A stretch of DNA of 64,000 nucleotides from Actinophytocola sp036378875 (GCF_036378875.1 NZ_DASUVO010000047.1:1-64000), one strand, 5' to 3'; positions 40,599-53,231 are shown, numbered from the stretch's first letter. The notes: generated by a model from the letters alone, not told the origin. Program-made: numbers and translations.

Positions 40599-41864
40599 AT
40601 GCTCACCAGGCGGGTACGTATCCAGCTGATCGCCTTCGCGGTGATCGCCACGCTGGCGGTCGTGTACGCGGCGTTCCGGTTCACCGACGTCGGCAAGCTG
40701 TTCGGCGCGGACGGCTACACCGTGAAGATGAACCTGGCCGACTCCGGCGGCATCTTCACCAACGCCGAGGTCACCTACCGCGGCTACAACGTCGGCCGTG
40801 TCGGGGAGATCCACCTGACCCACGACGGCATCCAGGTGGACCTCGACATCGACCCGGACGCGCCGCCGATCCCCTCGGACCTCGACGCGGTCGTGGCGAA
40901 CCGGTCCGCCGTCGGCGAGCAGTACGTTGACCTGCGGCCACGGAACAACAGCGGCCCGTACCTGTCGGCGGCGTCGGTGATCTCCTCGGACCGGACGATG
41001 ACACCCGTCGGCACGGACACGGTCCTGCGCGACCTGGACAGCCTGGCCACCTCCGTGCCCACCGAGTCGTTGCGCACCGTCGTGGACGAACTGGACCGGG
41101 CGTTCTCCGGCACCGGCGACGACCTGCAGGTCCTGCTGGACTCGACGCGGGACTTCACGTCCATGGCCAACGACCACCTGCCGCAGACGATCACCCTGCT
41201 CCACGACGGCGGCACCGTGCTGGACACGCAGAACGCGCAGGCCGGCAACATCAAGTCGTTCGCCGACTCGCTGCACCTCCTGACCGAGCAGCTGAAGACG
41301 TCCGACCCCGACCTGCGCCGGTTGATCACCGAGGCGCCGAAGGCGGCCACACAGGTGCGGGACCTGCTCGCGGAGACGGGCCCCGCGCTCGGCGTGACGG
41401 TGGCGAACCTGCTGACCACGTCGGACATCCTGCGGACCCGCAAGGACGGGCTCGAGTACGTGCTCGTGGCGTACCCGCTGTTCAGCGCGGCCGGGCAGGG
41501 GCTGCTCGCGGCCGACCCCGGCCAGGTGCACCTCGGGTTGGTGCTCAACCTGTTCAACCCGCCGCCGTGCACCCAGGGATACGAGCAGACGCAGCGGCGC
41601 GACGGCACCGACACCGAGAGCGCGCCGGCGCCGACCCCCGAGCAGACCTACTGCGCGGAGCCGACCGGGAGTTCGGTCAACGTCCGCGGTTCGGCGAACG
41701 CGCCGTACGGCGGAGTGCCGGTGGCGGAGGACCAGCCCGCGGCTCCGCCGAATGGCGGCTCTACTGTCAGTACTCCTTTCGTGCTGGACGGGGTGCCCGG
41801 CACGATGGGGCAGCCAGGCACCAGCCAACTCAGCCTCGCGGCTCTGCTCGGACTGCCGGGCTAG
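40599..41864 (+). CDS. mceF: Mce family protein F
   Basis: A 421-residue MCE protein, last of the six. The ATG follows the mceE stop without a gap. N-terminal anchor (IQLIAFAVIATLAVVYAAFRF), MCE domain (AEVTYRGYNVGRVGEIHLTHDG ... AVGEQYVDLRPRNN), helical region and a Pro/Gly/Ser-rich end. F-type subunits usually form the tip of the complex and contact the outer envelope. Confidence 0.92.
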   Translation: MLTRRVRIQLIAFAVIATLAVVYAAFRFTDVGKLFGADGYTVKMNLADSGGIFTNAEVTYRGYNVGRVGEIHLTHDGIQVDLDIDPDAPPIPSDLDAVVANRSAVGEQYVDLRPRNNSGPYLSAASVISSDRTMTPVGTDTVLRDLDSLATSVPTESLRTVVDELDRAFSGTGDDLQVLLDSTRDFTSMANDHLPQTITLLHDGGTVLDTQNAQAGNIKSFADSLHLLTEQLKTSDPDLRRLITEAPKAATQVRDLLAETGPALGVTVANLLTTSDILRTRKDGLEYVLVAYPLFSAAGQGLLAADPGQVHLGLVLNLFNPPPCTQGYEQTQRRDGTDTESAPAPTPEQTYCAEPTGSSVNVRGSANAPYGGVPVAEDQPAAPPNGGSTVSTPFVLDGVPGTMGQPGTSQLSLAALLGLPG

Positions 41865-41889
41865 CAACCACGCAGTGACTGGAGACCCA

Positions 41890-42579
41890 GTGAAAACCGA
41901 CACCAAGGTCACGGACGACGACGCCGTCGACGTCACCGACTCCGACGCAGCTGAAGCCGAGCCGGACGGCGAGGACCCCAAGCCGGTCGAGAAGTCGGGC
42001 AAGCTGCCGCAGTCGCTGCTGATGGTCGCGATCGCGCTGGTCGTCGCCGCGACCGCGGTCGCGGGCTGGTACGGCGTGCGGTGGATCTCCGCCGCGAACG
42101 ACGACTCGCTCGCGTACTCGAAGACCCGCGACGAGGTCAACCGCGTGGCACTGGCCGCCGTCGTCACCATGAACCAGCTCGACTACCGCAAGATCGACGA
42201 GGGCCTGGACGACTGGGAGGCGGCGACCACCGGCAAGCTGCACGACGAGATCGTCAAGAACCGCGGCACCGTCCGCGACAGCATCGTGCAGAAGCAGTCG
42301 ATCAGCACGGCGACCGTCCTCTCGTCGGCCGTGAAGGAGCTCGACGAGCGCGCCGGCAAGGCCTCGGTGATGGTCGCGATCAAGATGAACGTCGACGTGA
42401 CCGAGACGCTCACGTCGCCGCCCGCCCAGGTCCCGGGAATCACCTGCAAGCAGGTCGAGGGCCAGAACTACCGCTGCCAGGGCGTCAAGTACAAGCGCCT
42501 CGAGGGTTCACTGCAGCGCACGGACGCCGGATGGAAGCTCGAAACGCTCGCCGACGTCCCGTACGTCCAGGGACAGTAG
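41890..42579 (+). CDS. Mce-associated membrane protein, type 1, copy 1
   Basis: A 229-residue protein from a GTG start with GGAGA four bases upstream. Acidic cytoplasmic N-terminus, one transmembrane helix near residues 42-62 (SLLMVAIALVVAATAVAGWYG), then an outside alpha/beta domain with LDYRKIDEGLDDWEAATTG and KLHDEIVKNR. The domain ends in a Cys pair (ITCKQVEG, YRCQG). Proteins of this type (Mas) lie beside mce operons in mycobacteria and stabilise the complex. The gene at 43606 is a paralogue. Confidence 0.85.
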   Translation: MKTDTKVTDDDAVDVTDSDAAEAEPDGEDPKPVEKSGKLPQSLLMVAIALVVAATAVAGWYGVRWISAANDDSLAYSKTRDEVNRVALAAVVTMNQLDYRKIDEGLDDWEAATTGKLHDEIVKNRGTVRDSIVQKQSISTATVLSSAVKELDERAGKASVMVAIKMNVDVTETLTSPPAQVPGITCKQVEGQNYRCQGVKYKRLEGSLQRTDAGWKLETLADVPYVQGQ

Positions 42580-42598
42580 AGCCGAAAGGACTTATGCA

Positions 42599-43612
42599 GT
42601 GCCACCGCATCGCCGCAGGCCTGTCCCGACTTCCGGTCAGACGCCGCCCGTCCGCCGCCCGAAGGTCGCCGGTTTACGCAACAAGCCGACCCACACCGAA
42701 CCGCCGGCGGCTCCCGAGCCTGTCGACTCCGCTGACACCGTCGAGGACAAGGTCGAGGTCGAGACGCCCGATACCGAGGAGCGCGTGTCCGGCGTGCTGA
42801 CCGGCGTGCTGGGCGAGTCACCAGCACCCGACGAGCCGGCGAGCGAGGCCGACTCGGATGCCGAGCCCGAACCCAAGCCCGAACCCAAGCCCCGCCGGAA
42901 GGCGGCCGACGAGCCGACGACCAGGTCGACGCCGCGTCCCGCCGGCAAGCGCCGCACCGCGGGCTCCGCCCGCCCCACCGACCTCGCCGCCGCCGAGAAG
43001 GGCGCCGGCACGCAGTCGAGGCGACCGGGCCGCCACGTCAGGGTCGACGACCGCCCCACCCGCAGCCCGTCCCAGCGACAGCTCTCCGTCGCGATCGTGC
43101 TGGCCGTGGTCGCGGTCGTCCTCGGTGGCCTGGCGGTCTTCTTCCGCGGCCAGGTCGACAACCTGACCAGCGGCGACAGCAACAGCGCACTCACCGACTC
43201 CGCGGGCACCAGCCAGGTCGTCGGCCAGCTGAGCGACGCCATCAAGAAGACGTTCAGCTACAACTACACCGACATGGGCGCCACGGAGAAGGTCGTCAAG
43301 GAGGTCCTCTCCGGCAAGGCGCTGTGCGAGTACAACCTGCTGTTCACCGAGCTCAAGCAGTACGCGCCGCAGCAGAAGATCATCCTGGCCACCACGGTCC
43401 GCGAGATCGGCGTGGTGCGCCTCGAGGGCGACCGCGCGGAGGCCCTGGTCTACATCGACCAGCAGTCCACCCGCGCCGACGTGAACAAGACCGTCTACGT
43501 CGGCGGCCAGTTCGCGGTGCGGGCACAACGCGTCGACGACCGCTGGAAGATCACCAAGTTCGACATGTTCGGGCAGGCGCTCGTCAACGGCAAACAAGCC
43601 CCGACGTGCTGA
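42599..43612 (+). CDS. Mce-associated membrane protein, type 2, copy 1
   Basis: A 337-residue protein starting at GTG 42599 after GAAAGGA. The first ~155 residues are a disordered Pro/Glu/Arg-rich region with PEPKPEPK repeats, a transmembrane helix follows (LSVAIVLAVVAVVLGGLAVFF), and the outside domain contains FSYNYTDMGATEKVV, TTVREIGVVRLEGDRAEALVYIDQ, ending RWKITKFDMFGQALVNGKQAPTC. The outside domain is clearly paralogous to that of the gene at 44196. It overlaps the next gene by seven bases. Confidence 0.85.
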   Translation: MPPHRRRPVPTSGQTPPVRRPKVAGLRNKPTHTEPPAAPEPVDSADTVEDKVEVETPDTEERVSGVLTGVLGESPAPDEPASEADSDAEPEPKPEPKPRRKAADEPTTRSTPRPAGKRRTAGSARPTDLAAAEKGAGTQSRRPGRHVRVDDRPTRSPSQRQLSVAIVLAVVAVVLGGLAVFFRGQVDNLTSGDSNSALTDSAGTSQVVGQLSDAIKKTFSYNYTDMGATEKVVKEVLSGKALCEYNLLFTELKQYAPQQKIILATTVREIGVVRLEGDRAEALVYIDQQSTRADVNKTVYVGGQFAVRAQRVDDRWKITKFDMFGQALVNGKQAPTC

Positions 43613-44199
43613 CCCAGCCGCCGGTCCGTCGCCGGTTCGGCCCGCTGCTGGTCGGGGCACTCGTGCTCGCGGTGGTGGCCGCCGGGTTCCTGGCCTGGTC
43701 GGTGGTCGAGCTGGTGTCGGCCGGCACGGACACCGACCGCGCGCGGCAGGAGCTGGCCGCGGCCGACGAGCGGCTGGCGGACCTGCGCGCGGACGACGCC
43801 GTGAAGACGAGGACCGCCCGCGACGAGGCACGCGAGGCCGCGTCGAAAGGTGTCGCGGTGATGAACACCCTCGACTACCGAGGAGTCGACGCCGACCTCG
43901 ACGCGTGGGAGCGGGTCAGCACGGGCGCGTTGCACGACGAGATCGTCGACAACCGCGCACGGAGCCGACAGGCCGTCGTCGACGCGAGGTCCGTGACGAA
44001 GGCGACGGTCGTGTCCTCGGCCGTCCAGGCCGTGGACGCGCGGTCGGGCACGGCGACGGTGCTCGTGGCGGTGCGGATCGACGTCACGACCGGCGAAGCC
44101 GGCCCGACCCAGAAGTACATGCGGATACGCGCCACGCTGCTCCGCACCGAACAGGGCTGGAAGCTGGACGGCCTGGGGCAGGTGCCGTACCAGTCATGA
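43606..44199 (+). CDS. Mce-associated membrane protein, type 1, copy 2
   Basis: A 197-residue protein from GTG 43606. A transmembrane helix lies near residues 13-33 (LLVGALVLAVVAAGFLAWSVV), then a coiled segment and the domain LDYRGVDADLDAWERVSTGALHDEIVDNR, alignable along its length with the gene at 41890. It lacks the acidic N-terminal region and the Cys pair of copy 1. Its stop overlaps the next gene as ATGA. Confidence 0.83.
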   Translation: MLTQPPVRRRFGPLLVGALVLAVVAAGFLAWSVVELVSAGTDTDRARQELAAADERLADLRADDAVKTRTARDEAREAASKGVAVMNTLDYRGVDADLDAWERVSTGALHDEIVDNRARSRQAVVDARSVTKATVVSSAVQAVDARSGTATVLVAVRIDVTTGEAGPTQKYMRIRATLLRTEQGWKLDGLGQVPYQS

Positions 44200-44867
44200 G
44201 CACGTGGGAGCCACCGACCGGGCCCATCCAGGTCCAGCCCTACCCCGGCCAGCCACCACGACAGGGCGGTCGTGTGGCCTGGGTCGTCGCACTGGTCGTG
44301 GTCGCCGTCCTGCTCGTCGCGTTCGCGCTGTGGGCGCGCGTCGAGACCGGCGTCCGCGTGGCGGAGGCGGACCGCGTGAACGGGGCCGCGGCCAGGGCCG
44401 ACGCCGAGGCGAAGCAGCTGGTCGAGCGGGCCGGCGACGAGGCGCTGAGCGACCAGGAACTGACCCAGCAGGTGATCGACCAAGTCACCGCGGCCGTCGA
44501 GGCGACCTTCAGCTACGACCACACGAACATCGAGGCGACCGCGGCCGCCGTCGAGGAGTACCTGACGGATGACGCGCTTTGCGTGTACGAGGCGTTGTTC
44601 GCCGAGGTCAGGCGGCTCGCGCCGCAGCAGGGGATCGTATTGTCCACCACGGTCCGCGAGGTCGGCGTGGTGCGCCTGGCGGGTGACCGGGCGGAGGTCC
44701 TCGTCTACATCGACCAGCTGTCCACCAGGGCCGACTCCAACCGGACGGCCGCGGTGGGCGGCCAGCTCGTGGTGCGGGCCCACCGCGACGGGCGCCGCTG
44801 GAAGATCGCCGAGCTGGACCTGCTCGGTCAGCCGCTCGCCAACGGCGAACCGGCTCCAACCTGCTGA
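44196..44867 (+). CDS. Mce-associated membrane protein, type 2, copy 2
   Basis: A 223-residue protein. Short Pro/Gln-rich cytoplasmic part, transmembrane helix near residues 28-48 (WVVALVVVAVLLVAFALWA), and an outside domain with FSYDHTNIEATAAAV, TTVREVGVVRLAGDRAEVLVYIDQ and the same ending, RRWKIAELDLLGQPLANGEPAPTC. The close match to the gene at 42599 and the repeated gene order show a two-gene duplication. It ends the mce transcription unit; I see no strong terminator after it. Confidence 0.84.
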   Translation: MSTWEPPTGPIQVQPYPGQPPRQGGRVAWVVALVVVAVLLVAFALWARVETGVRVAEADRVNGAAARADAEAKQLVERAGDEALSDQELTQQVIDQVTAAVEATFSYDHTNIEATAAAVEEYLTDDALCVYEALFAEVRRLAPQQGIVLSTTVREVGVVRLAGDRAEVLVYIDQLSTRADSNRTAAVGGQLVVRAHRDGRRWKIAELDLLGQPLANGEPAPTC

Positions 44868-45125
44868 CGCCACGAAAAAACGTGACGTTGCACACAGTTT
44901 GAACCGAGGTTTCGAGATCGCCATCAAGATCACCAGTCGCGGCTCGTTCGGTCGCTCCCGAGCCCTCCGTACCTGCGCTCACCTGGTGAAGTATCGCTAG
45001 CATCGCCCTGGCCCCGCGGCTGAATAGCCGGTGAGAACATGGCGCGGCATCTTGACTCAGGGCCACGTCAGGGTCACGCTATTCACCAAGCACGCCTTCG
45101 GCGGGAGGACGGTTGGGTGCGGGCC
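44868..45125. other. Intergenic region between the mce unit and the rpoB promoters
   Basis: About 260 bp with no supported gene. A weak promoter-like pair, TTGACT (45052-45057), 17 nt and CACGCT (45075-45080), is present. No strong hairpin terminator for the mce unit is visible, so read-through into rpoB is possible. Confidence 0.4.
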
Positions 45126-45154
45126 TGGACAGTCGCCGCCTAAGTGGCTAGACT
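45126..45154 (+). promoter_or_regulatory. rpoBC promoter P1
   Basis: TGGACA (45126-45131), 17-nt spacer, TAGACT (45149-45154). This is a near-consensus vegetative promoter about 120 bp before the rpoB start. Confidence 0.6.
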
Positions 45155-45160
45155 GCCCCT

Positions 45161-45191
45161 TTGCGCTGCCCACTTTCGCATGCCCTAGACT
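45161..45191 (+). promoter_or_regulatory. rpoBC promoter P2
   Basis: TTGCGC (45161-45166), 19-nt spacer, TAGACT (45186-45191). Both rpoB promoters use the same CTAGACTG -10 block, 37 bp apart. The leader from P2 would be about 80 nt. Confidence 0.5.
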
Positions 45192-45277
45192 GTTGGGCAC
45201 GACCGCACCCCTGAACAGCTTCGTTACAGTTGCTAACAAGGCTGCTCAACCGCACATTAGTCCTGGAAGGACGCATC

Positions 45278-48200
45278 TTGGCAGTCTCCCGCGCGACCCA
45301 AGCCACTGCTGCGACCAACTCCACCACGTCGAACTCCGGCATACCAGGCGCTCCGCTGCGGGTCTCGTTCGCGAAGATCCGCGAGCCGCTGGCGACGCCG
45401 AACCTGCTCGACCTGCAGATCCAATCGTTCCAGTGGTTCACCGGTGACGAGGCGTGGTTCCAGCGTCGCGTCGACGCCGGTGACGAGAACCCGGTCGGTG
45501 GCTTGGAAGAGGTCCTCAACGAGATCTCTCCGATCGAGGATTTCTCGGGCTCGATGTCCCTGTCCTTCTCCGACCCACGCTTCGACGAGGTCAAGGCCTC
45601 GACCGAGGAGTGCAAGGACAAGGACATGACATACGCGGCCCCCCTGTTCGTGACGGCCGAGTTCACCAACCACCAGACTGGCGAGATCAAGAGCCAGACG
45701 GTGTTCATGGGTGACTTCCCGGTCATGACGGACAAGGGCACTTTCGTCATCAACGGCACCGAGCGCGTCGTGGTGTCGCAGCTGGTCCGTTCGCCCGGCG
45801 TGTACTTCGACACGTCCGTCGACAAGACCACCGACAAGGACGTGTTCGTCGCCAAGGTCATCCCCAGCCGTGGCGCATGGCTGGAGTTCGACGTCGACAA
45901 GCGCGACACCGTCGGTGTCCGCATCGACCGCAAGCGCCGCCAGCCGGTCACCGTCCTCCTGAAGGCCCTCGGCTGGACGACCGAGCAGATCCGGGAGCGG
46001 TTCGAGTTCTCCGAGACGCTGCTCGCGACCCTGGAGAAGGACCACACGGCCGGCCAGGACGAGGCGCTGCTCGACATCTACCGCAAGCTGCGCCCGGGCG
46101 AGCCGCCGACCAAGGAGTCCGCGCAGACGCTGCTGGAGAACCTGTTCTTCAAGGACAAGCGGTACGACCTGGCCAAGGTGGGCCGGTACAAGGTCAACAA
46201 GAAGCTCGGCCTGCGCATCGCCACCGACTCCGGGGTGCTCACCGAGGACGACATCGTCACCATCATCGAGTACCTGGTCCGCCTGCACGCCGGTGAGACC
46301 ACCATGCAGGGTGCCAGCGGTGACGAGGTGCCGGTCGAGGTCGACGACATCGACCACTTCGGCAACCGCCGCATCCGCACGGTCGGCGAGCTGATCCAGA
46401 ACCAGATCCGGGTCGGCCTGTCCCGCATGGAGCGTGTCGTCCGCGAGCGGATGACCACCCAGGACGTCGAGGCCATCACGCCGCAGACCCTGATCAACAT
46501 CCGGCCGGTGGTGGCCGCGATCAAGGAGTTCTTCGGCACCTCACAGCTGTCGCAGTTCATGCAGCAGACCAACCCGGTCGACGGCCTGACCCACAAGCGC
46601 AGGCTGAACGCGCTCGGCCCCGGTGGTCTGTCGCGTGAGCGTGCCGGCATGGAGGTCCGGGACGTCCACCACAGCCACTACGGCCGCATGTGCCCGATCG
46701 AGACGCCGGAAGGCCCGAACATCGGCCTGATCGGCTCGCTCTCGTCGTACGCGCGGGTCAACCCGTTCGGCTTCATCGAGTCCCCGTACCGGAAGGTCAT
46801 CGAGGGTCAGGTCACCGACCAGATCGACTACCTGACCGCCGACGAGGAGGACCGGCACGTCATCGCGCAGGCGAACGCGCCGCTGGACGACCAGAACCAC
46901 TTCGCCGAGGACCGCGTCCTGGTCCGCAAGAAGGGCGGCGAGGTCGAGTTCATCGAGCCGTTCGACGTGGACTACATGGACGTCTCGCCTCGGCAGATGG
47001 TGTCCGTCGCGACCGCGATGATCCCGTTCCTCGAGCACGACGCCGCCAACCGTGCCCTCATGGGCGCGAACATGCAGCGTCAGGCGGTGCCGCTGCTGCG
47101 CAGCTCGGCTCCGCTGGTCGGTACCGGCACGGAGCTCCGCGCCGCGATCGACGCCGGTGACGTCATCGTCGCCGAGAAGGACGGCGTGGTCGAGGAGCTG
47201 TCGGCCGACTTCATCACGGTCATGGCCGACGACGGCACCCGCCGCACCTACGGGCTGTACAAGTTCCGCCGGTCGAACCAGGGCACCTGCGTCAACCAGA
47301 AGCCGATCGTGGCCGAGGGTGACCGCGTCCTGGCGGGCCAGGTCATCGCCGACGGGCCGTGCACCGAGAACGGTGAGATCGCGCTCGGCAAGAACCTGCT
47401 CGTGGCGATCATGCCGTGGGAGGGCCACAACTACGAGGACGCCATCGTCATCTCGCAGCGGCTCATCCAGGACGACGTGCTCACCTCGATCCACATCGAG
47501 GAGCACGAGATCGACGCCCGCGACACCAAGCTCGGCGCGGAGGAGATCACCCGGGACATCCCGAACGTCTCCGAAGAAGTGCTAGCGGACCTGGACGAAC
47601 GCGGCATCGTCCGCATCGGCGCCGAGGTCAGCGATGGCGACATCCTGGTCGGCAAGGTCACCCCGAAGGGCGAGACCGAGCTGACGCCGGAGGAGCGCCT
47701 GCTCCGCGCGATCTTCGGTGAGAAGGCACGCGAGGTCCGCGACACCTCACTGAAGGTGCCGCACGGCGAGACCGGCAAGGTCATCGGCATCCGCGTGTTC
47801 TCCCGTGAGGACGAGGACGAGCTGCCCCCGGGCGTCAACGAGCTGGTCCGGGTGTACGTGGCCCAGAAGCGCAAGATCCAGGACGGCGACAAGCTCGCCG
47901 GCCGGCACGGCAACAAGGGCGTCATCGGCAAGGTGCTTCCCGTCGAGGACATGCCGTTCATGCCGGACGGCACCCCGGTCGACGTCGTGCTGAACACCCA
48001 CGGTGTGCCACGGCGTATGAACATCGGCCAGGTGCTCGAGCTGCATCTCGGCTGGCTCGCCAGCCAGGGATGGAAGGTCGAGGGCAGTCCGGACTGGGCG
48101 AAGAACCTGTCGCAGGAGCTCTACGAGGTGGCTCCCGGCACGAACACCGCGACGCCGGTGTTCGACGGTGCCAAGGAGAACGAGATCACCGGGCTGCTCG

Positions 48201-48772
48201 GTTCGGCGCTCCCCAACCGGGACGGCGAGCGGATGGTCAGCGAGGACGGCAAGGCGACGCTCCTGGACGGGCGTTCCGGCGAGCCGTTCCCGTACCCGGT
48301 GGCGGTCGGCTACATGTACATCCTGAAGCTGCACCACCTGGTCGACGACAAGATCCACGCCCGGTCCACCGGTCCGTACTCGATGATCACGCAGCAGCCG
48401 CTGGGTGGTAAGGCGCAGTTCGGTGGTCAGCGCTTCGGTGAGATGGAGTGCTGGGCCATGCAGGCCTACGGCGCGGCGTACACGCTCCAGGAGCTGTTGA
48501 CGATCAAGTCCGACGACGTGCTCGGTCGCGTCAAGGTCTACGAAGCGATCGTCAAGGGCGAGAACATCCCGGAGCCGGGCATCCCGGAGTCGTTCAAGGT
48601 GCTCCTCAAGGAGCTCCAGTCGCTCTGCCTCAACGTCGAGGTGCTGTCCAGCGACGGCGCCGCGATCGAGATGCGCGACGGGGACGACGAGGACCTCGAG
48701 CGTGCGGCCGCCAACCTCGGCATCAACCTGTCCCGCAATGAGTCGCCGTCTGTTGACGACGTCGTGAACTGA
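45278..48772 (+). CDS. rpoB: DNA-directed RNA polymerase subunit beta
   Basis: A 1164-residue beta subunit from a TTG start with GGAAGGA upstream, the same initiation pattern as mycobacterial rpoB. All core regions are present (PGAPLRVSFAKIREPL ... ETPEGPNIGLIGSLSSYARVNPFGF ... GRHGNKGVIGKVLP ... GKAQFGGQRFGEMECWAMQAYGAAYTLQELL). In the rifamycin pocket the cluster reads SQLSQFMQQTNPVDGLTHKRRLNALGP: residue 429 is Gln (Asp516 in E. coli numbering) and residue 444 is Asn (Ser531), while His526 is kept. Reduced rifamycin sensitivity is predicted from these positions. Confidence 0.98.
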   Translation: MAVSRATQATAATNSTTSNSGIPGAPLRVSFAKIREPLATPNLLDLQIQSFQWFTGDEAWFQRRVDAGDENPVGGLEEVLNEISPIEDFSGSMSLSFSDPRFDEVKASTEECKDKDMTYAAPLFVTAEFTNHQTGEIKSQTVFMGDFPVMTDKGTFVINGTERVVVSQLVRSPGVYFDTSVDKTTDKDVFVAKVIPSRGAWLEFDVDKRDTVGVRIDRKRRQPVTVLLKALGWTTEQIRERFEFSETLLATLEKDHTAGQDEALLDIYRKLRPGEPPTKESAQTLLENLFFKDKRYDLAKVGRYKVNKKLGLRIATDSGVLTEDDIVTIIEYLVRLHAGETTMQGASGDEVPVEVDDIDHFGNRRIRTVGELIQNQIRVGLSRMERVVRERMTTQDVEAITPQTLINIRPVVAAIKEFFGTSQLSQFMQQTNPVDGLTHKRRLNALGPGGLSRERAGMEVRDVHHSHYGRMCPIETPEGPNIGLIGSLSSYARVNPFGFIESPYRKVIEGQVTDQIDYLTADEEDRHVIAQANAPLDDQNHFAEDRVLVRKKGGEVEFIEPFDVDYMDVSPRQMVSVATAMIPFLEHDAANRALMGANMQRQAVPLLRSSAPLVGTGTELRAAIDAGDVIVAEKDGVVEELSADFITVMADDGTRRTYGLYKFRRSNQGTCVNQKPIVAEGDRVLAGQVIADGPCTENGEIALGKNLLVAIMPWEGHNYEDAIVISQRLIQDDVLTSIHIEEHEIDARDTKLGAEEITRDIPNVSEEVLADLDERGIVRIGAEVSDGDILVGKVTPKGETELTPEERLLRAIFGEKAREVRDTSLKVPHGETGKVIGIRVFSREDEDELPPGVNELVRVYVAQKRKIQDGDKLAGRHGNKGVIGKVLPVEDMPFMPDGTPVDVVLNTHGVPRRMNIGQVLELHLGWLASQGWKVEGSPDWAKNLSQELYEVAPGTNTATPVFDGAKENEITGLLGSALPNRDGERMVSEDGKATLLDGRSGEPFPYPVAVGYMYILKLHHLVDDKIHARSTGPYSMITQQPLGGKAQFGGQRFGEMECWAMQAYGAAYTLQELLTIKSDDVLGRVKVYEAIVKGENIPEPGIPESFKVLLKELQSLCLNVEVLSSDGAAIEMRDGDDEDLERAAANLGINLSRNESPSVDDVVN

Positions 48773-48777
48773 CCGGG

Positions 48778-48810
48778 CCGCGGGCGCGGCCTCACCCGCC
48801 GCGCCCGCGG
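48778..48810 (+). other. Intercistronic hairpin between rpoB and rpoC
   Basis: CCGCGGGCGCGG (48778-48789) and CCGCGCCCGCGG (48799-48810) form a perfect 12-bp stem with a 9-nt loop and no T-tract. It probably marks an RNA-processing or mRNA-stability site rather than a terminator, since rpoC has no promoter of its own visible. Confidence 0.5.
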
Positions 48811-48864
48811 TCCCCGATCCCCAAGTACTTCAAAGCTGTAACCAACAAAAGGGGAAGACCCGAC

Positions 48865-52764
<3,900 letters not shown>

Positions 52765-52775
52765 CGGCATAGCAA

Positions 52776-52814
52776 CAGGGAGCCCCCGACCAAAGGCCGG
52801 GGGCTCCCTGCTTT
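52776..52814 (+). terminator. Terminator after rpoC
   Basis: CAGGGAGCCCCCG (52776-52788) and CGGGGGCTCCCTG (52798-52810) form a 13-bp stem with a 9-nt loop followed by CTTTT. Confidence 0.88.
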
Positions 52815-52862
52815 TGGCGGCAACGGGGACACAGCGCCAGCCCCAGCAAAGACCCCGCCCGC

Positions 52863-52928
52863 CGCGAGTCTCGTCTTCGGCCCCCGCGAGTCTCGGTTTC
52901 GGCCCCTGTGAGTTACGTTTTCGGGAAC
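52863..52928. repeat. Three tandem 22-bp units (family A)
   Basis: Units start at 52863, 52885 and 52907 (CGCGAGTCTCG..., CGCGAGTCTCG..., TGTGAGTTACG...), each ending in TTCGG-like sequence. Same family as 3005-3048. Confidence 0.8.
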
Positions 52929-52945
52929 GCCCGCGTCCCCAAAGG

Positions 52946-53077
52946 TCGACTCGCGAACCCGCAAATGTTGAACTCGCGGGTCCCCAATGTTGGACACGCA
53001 GGTCTCGACGGTTGAACTCGCGGGTCTCCAGTGTTGGACACGCGGGTCTGTGCGGTTGGACTCGCGCGCCAACCAGC
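52946..53077. repeat. Six tandem 22-bp units (family B)
   Basis: Units at 52946, 52968, 52990, 53012, 53034 and 53056 align on TTGRACWCGCGGGTC. The 22-bp period is exact over 132 bp. Units 2 and 4 (TTGAACTCGCGGGTC) and units 3 and 5 (TTGGACACGC) alternate, so the higher-order period is 44 bp. There are no unique spacers, so it is not a CRISPR array. Confidence 0.85.
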
Positions 53078-53103
53078 CATCTGGCGTGGTGACCAAACCG
53101 AAG

Positions 53104-53198
53104 GTGGGTTCGGTGGTGGTGGCGGGCCCGGGCCGGGCAGGCGCCAGCCTGTCCGGTATTTGCCCGCCCGTAAAATCCGCCGCCACCACCGAACCCAC
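53104..53198. repeat. Long inverted repeat (22-bp arms)
   Basis: Arms 53104-53125 (GTGGGTTCGGTGGTGGTGG...) and 53177-53198 (...CCACCACCGAACCCAC) pair over 22 positions with one G-T pair; the 51-nt interior has further small palindromes (GGCCCGGGCC, CAGGCGCCAGCCTG partial). Confidence 0.75.
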
Positions 53199-53231
53199 AA
53201 ACCCCACAGACAGCCCCCAACACCCCGGCGT

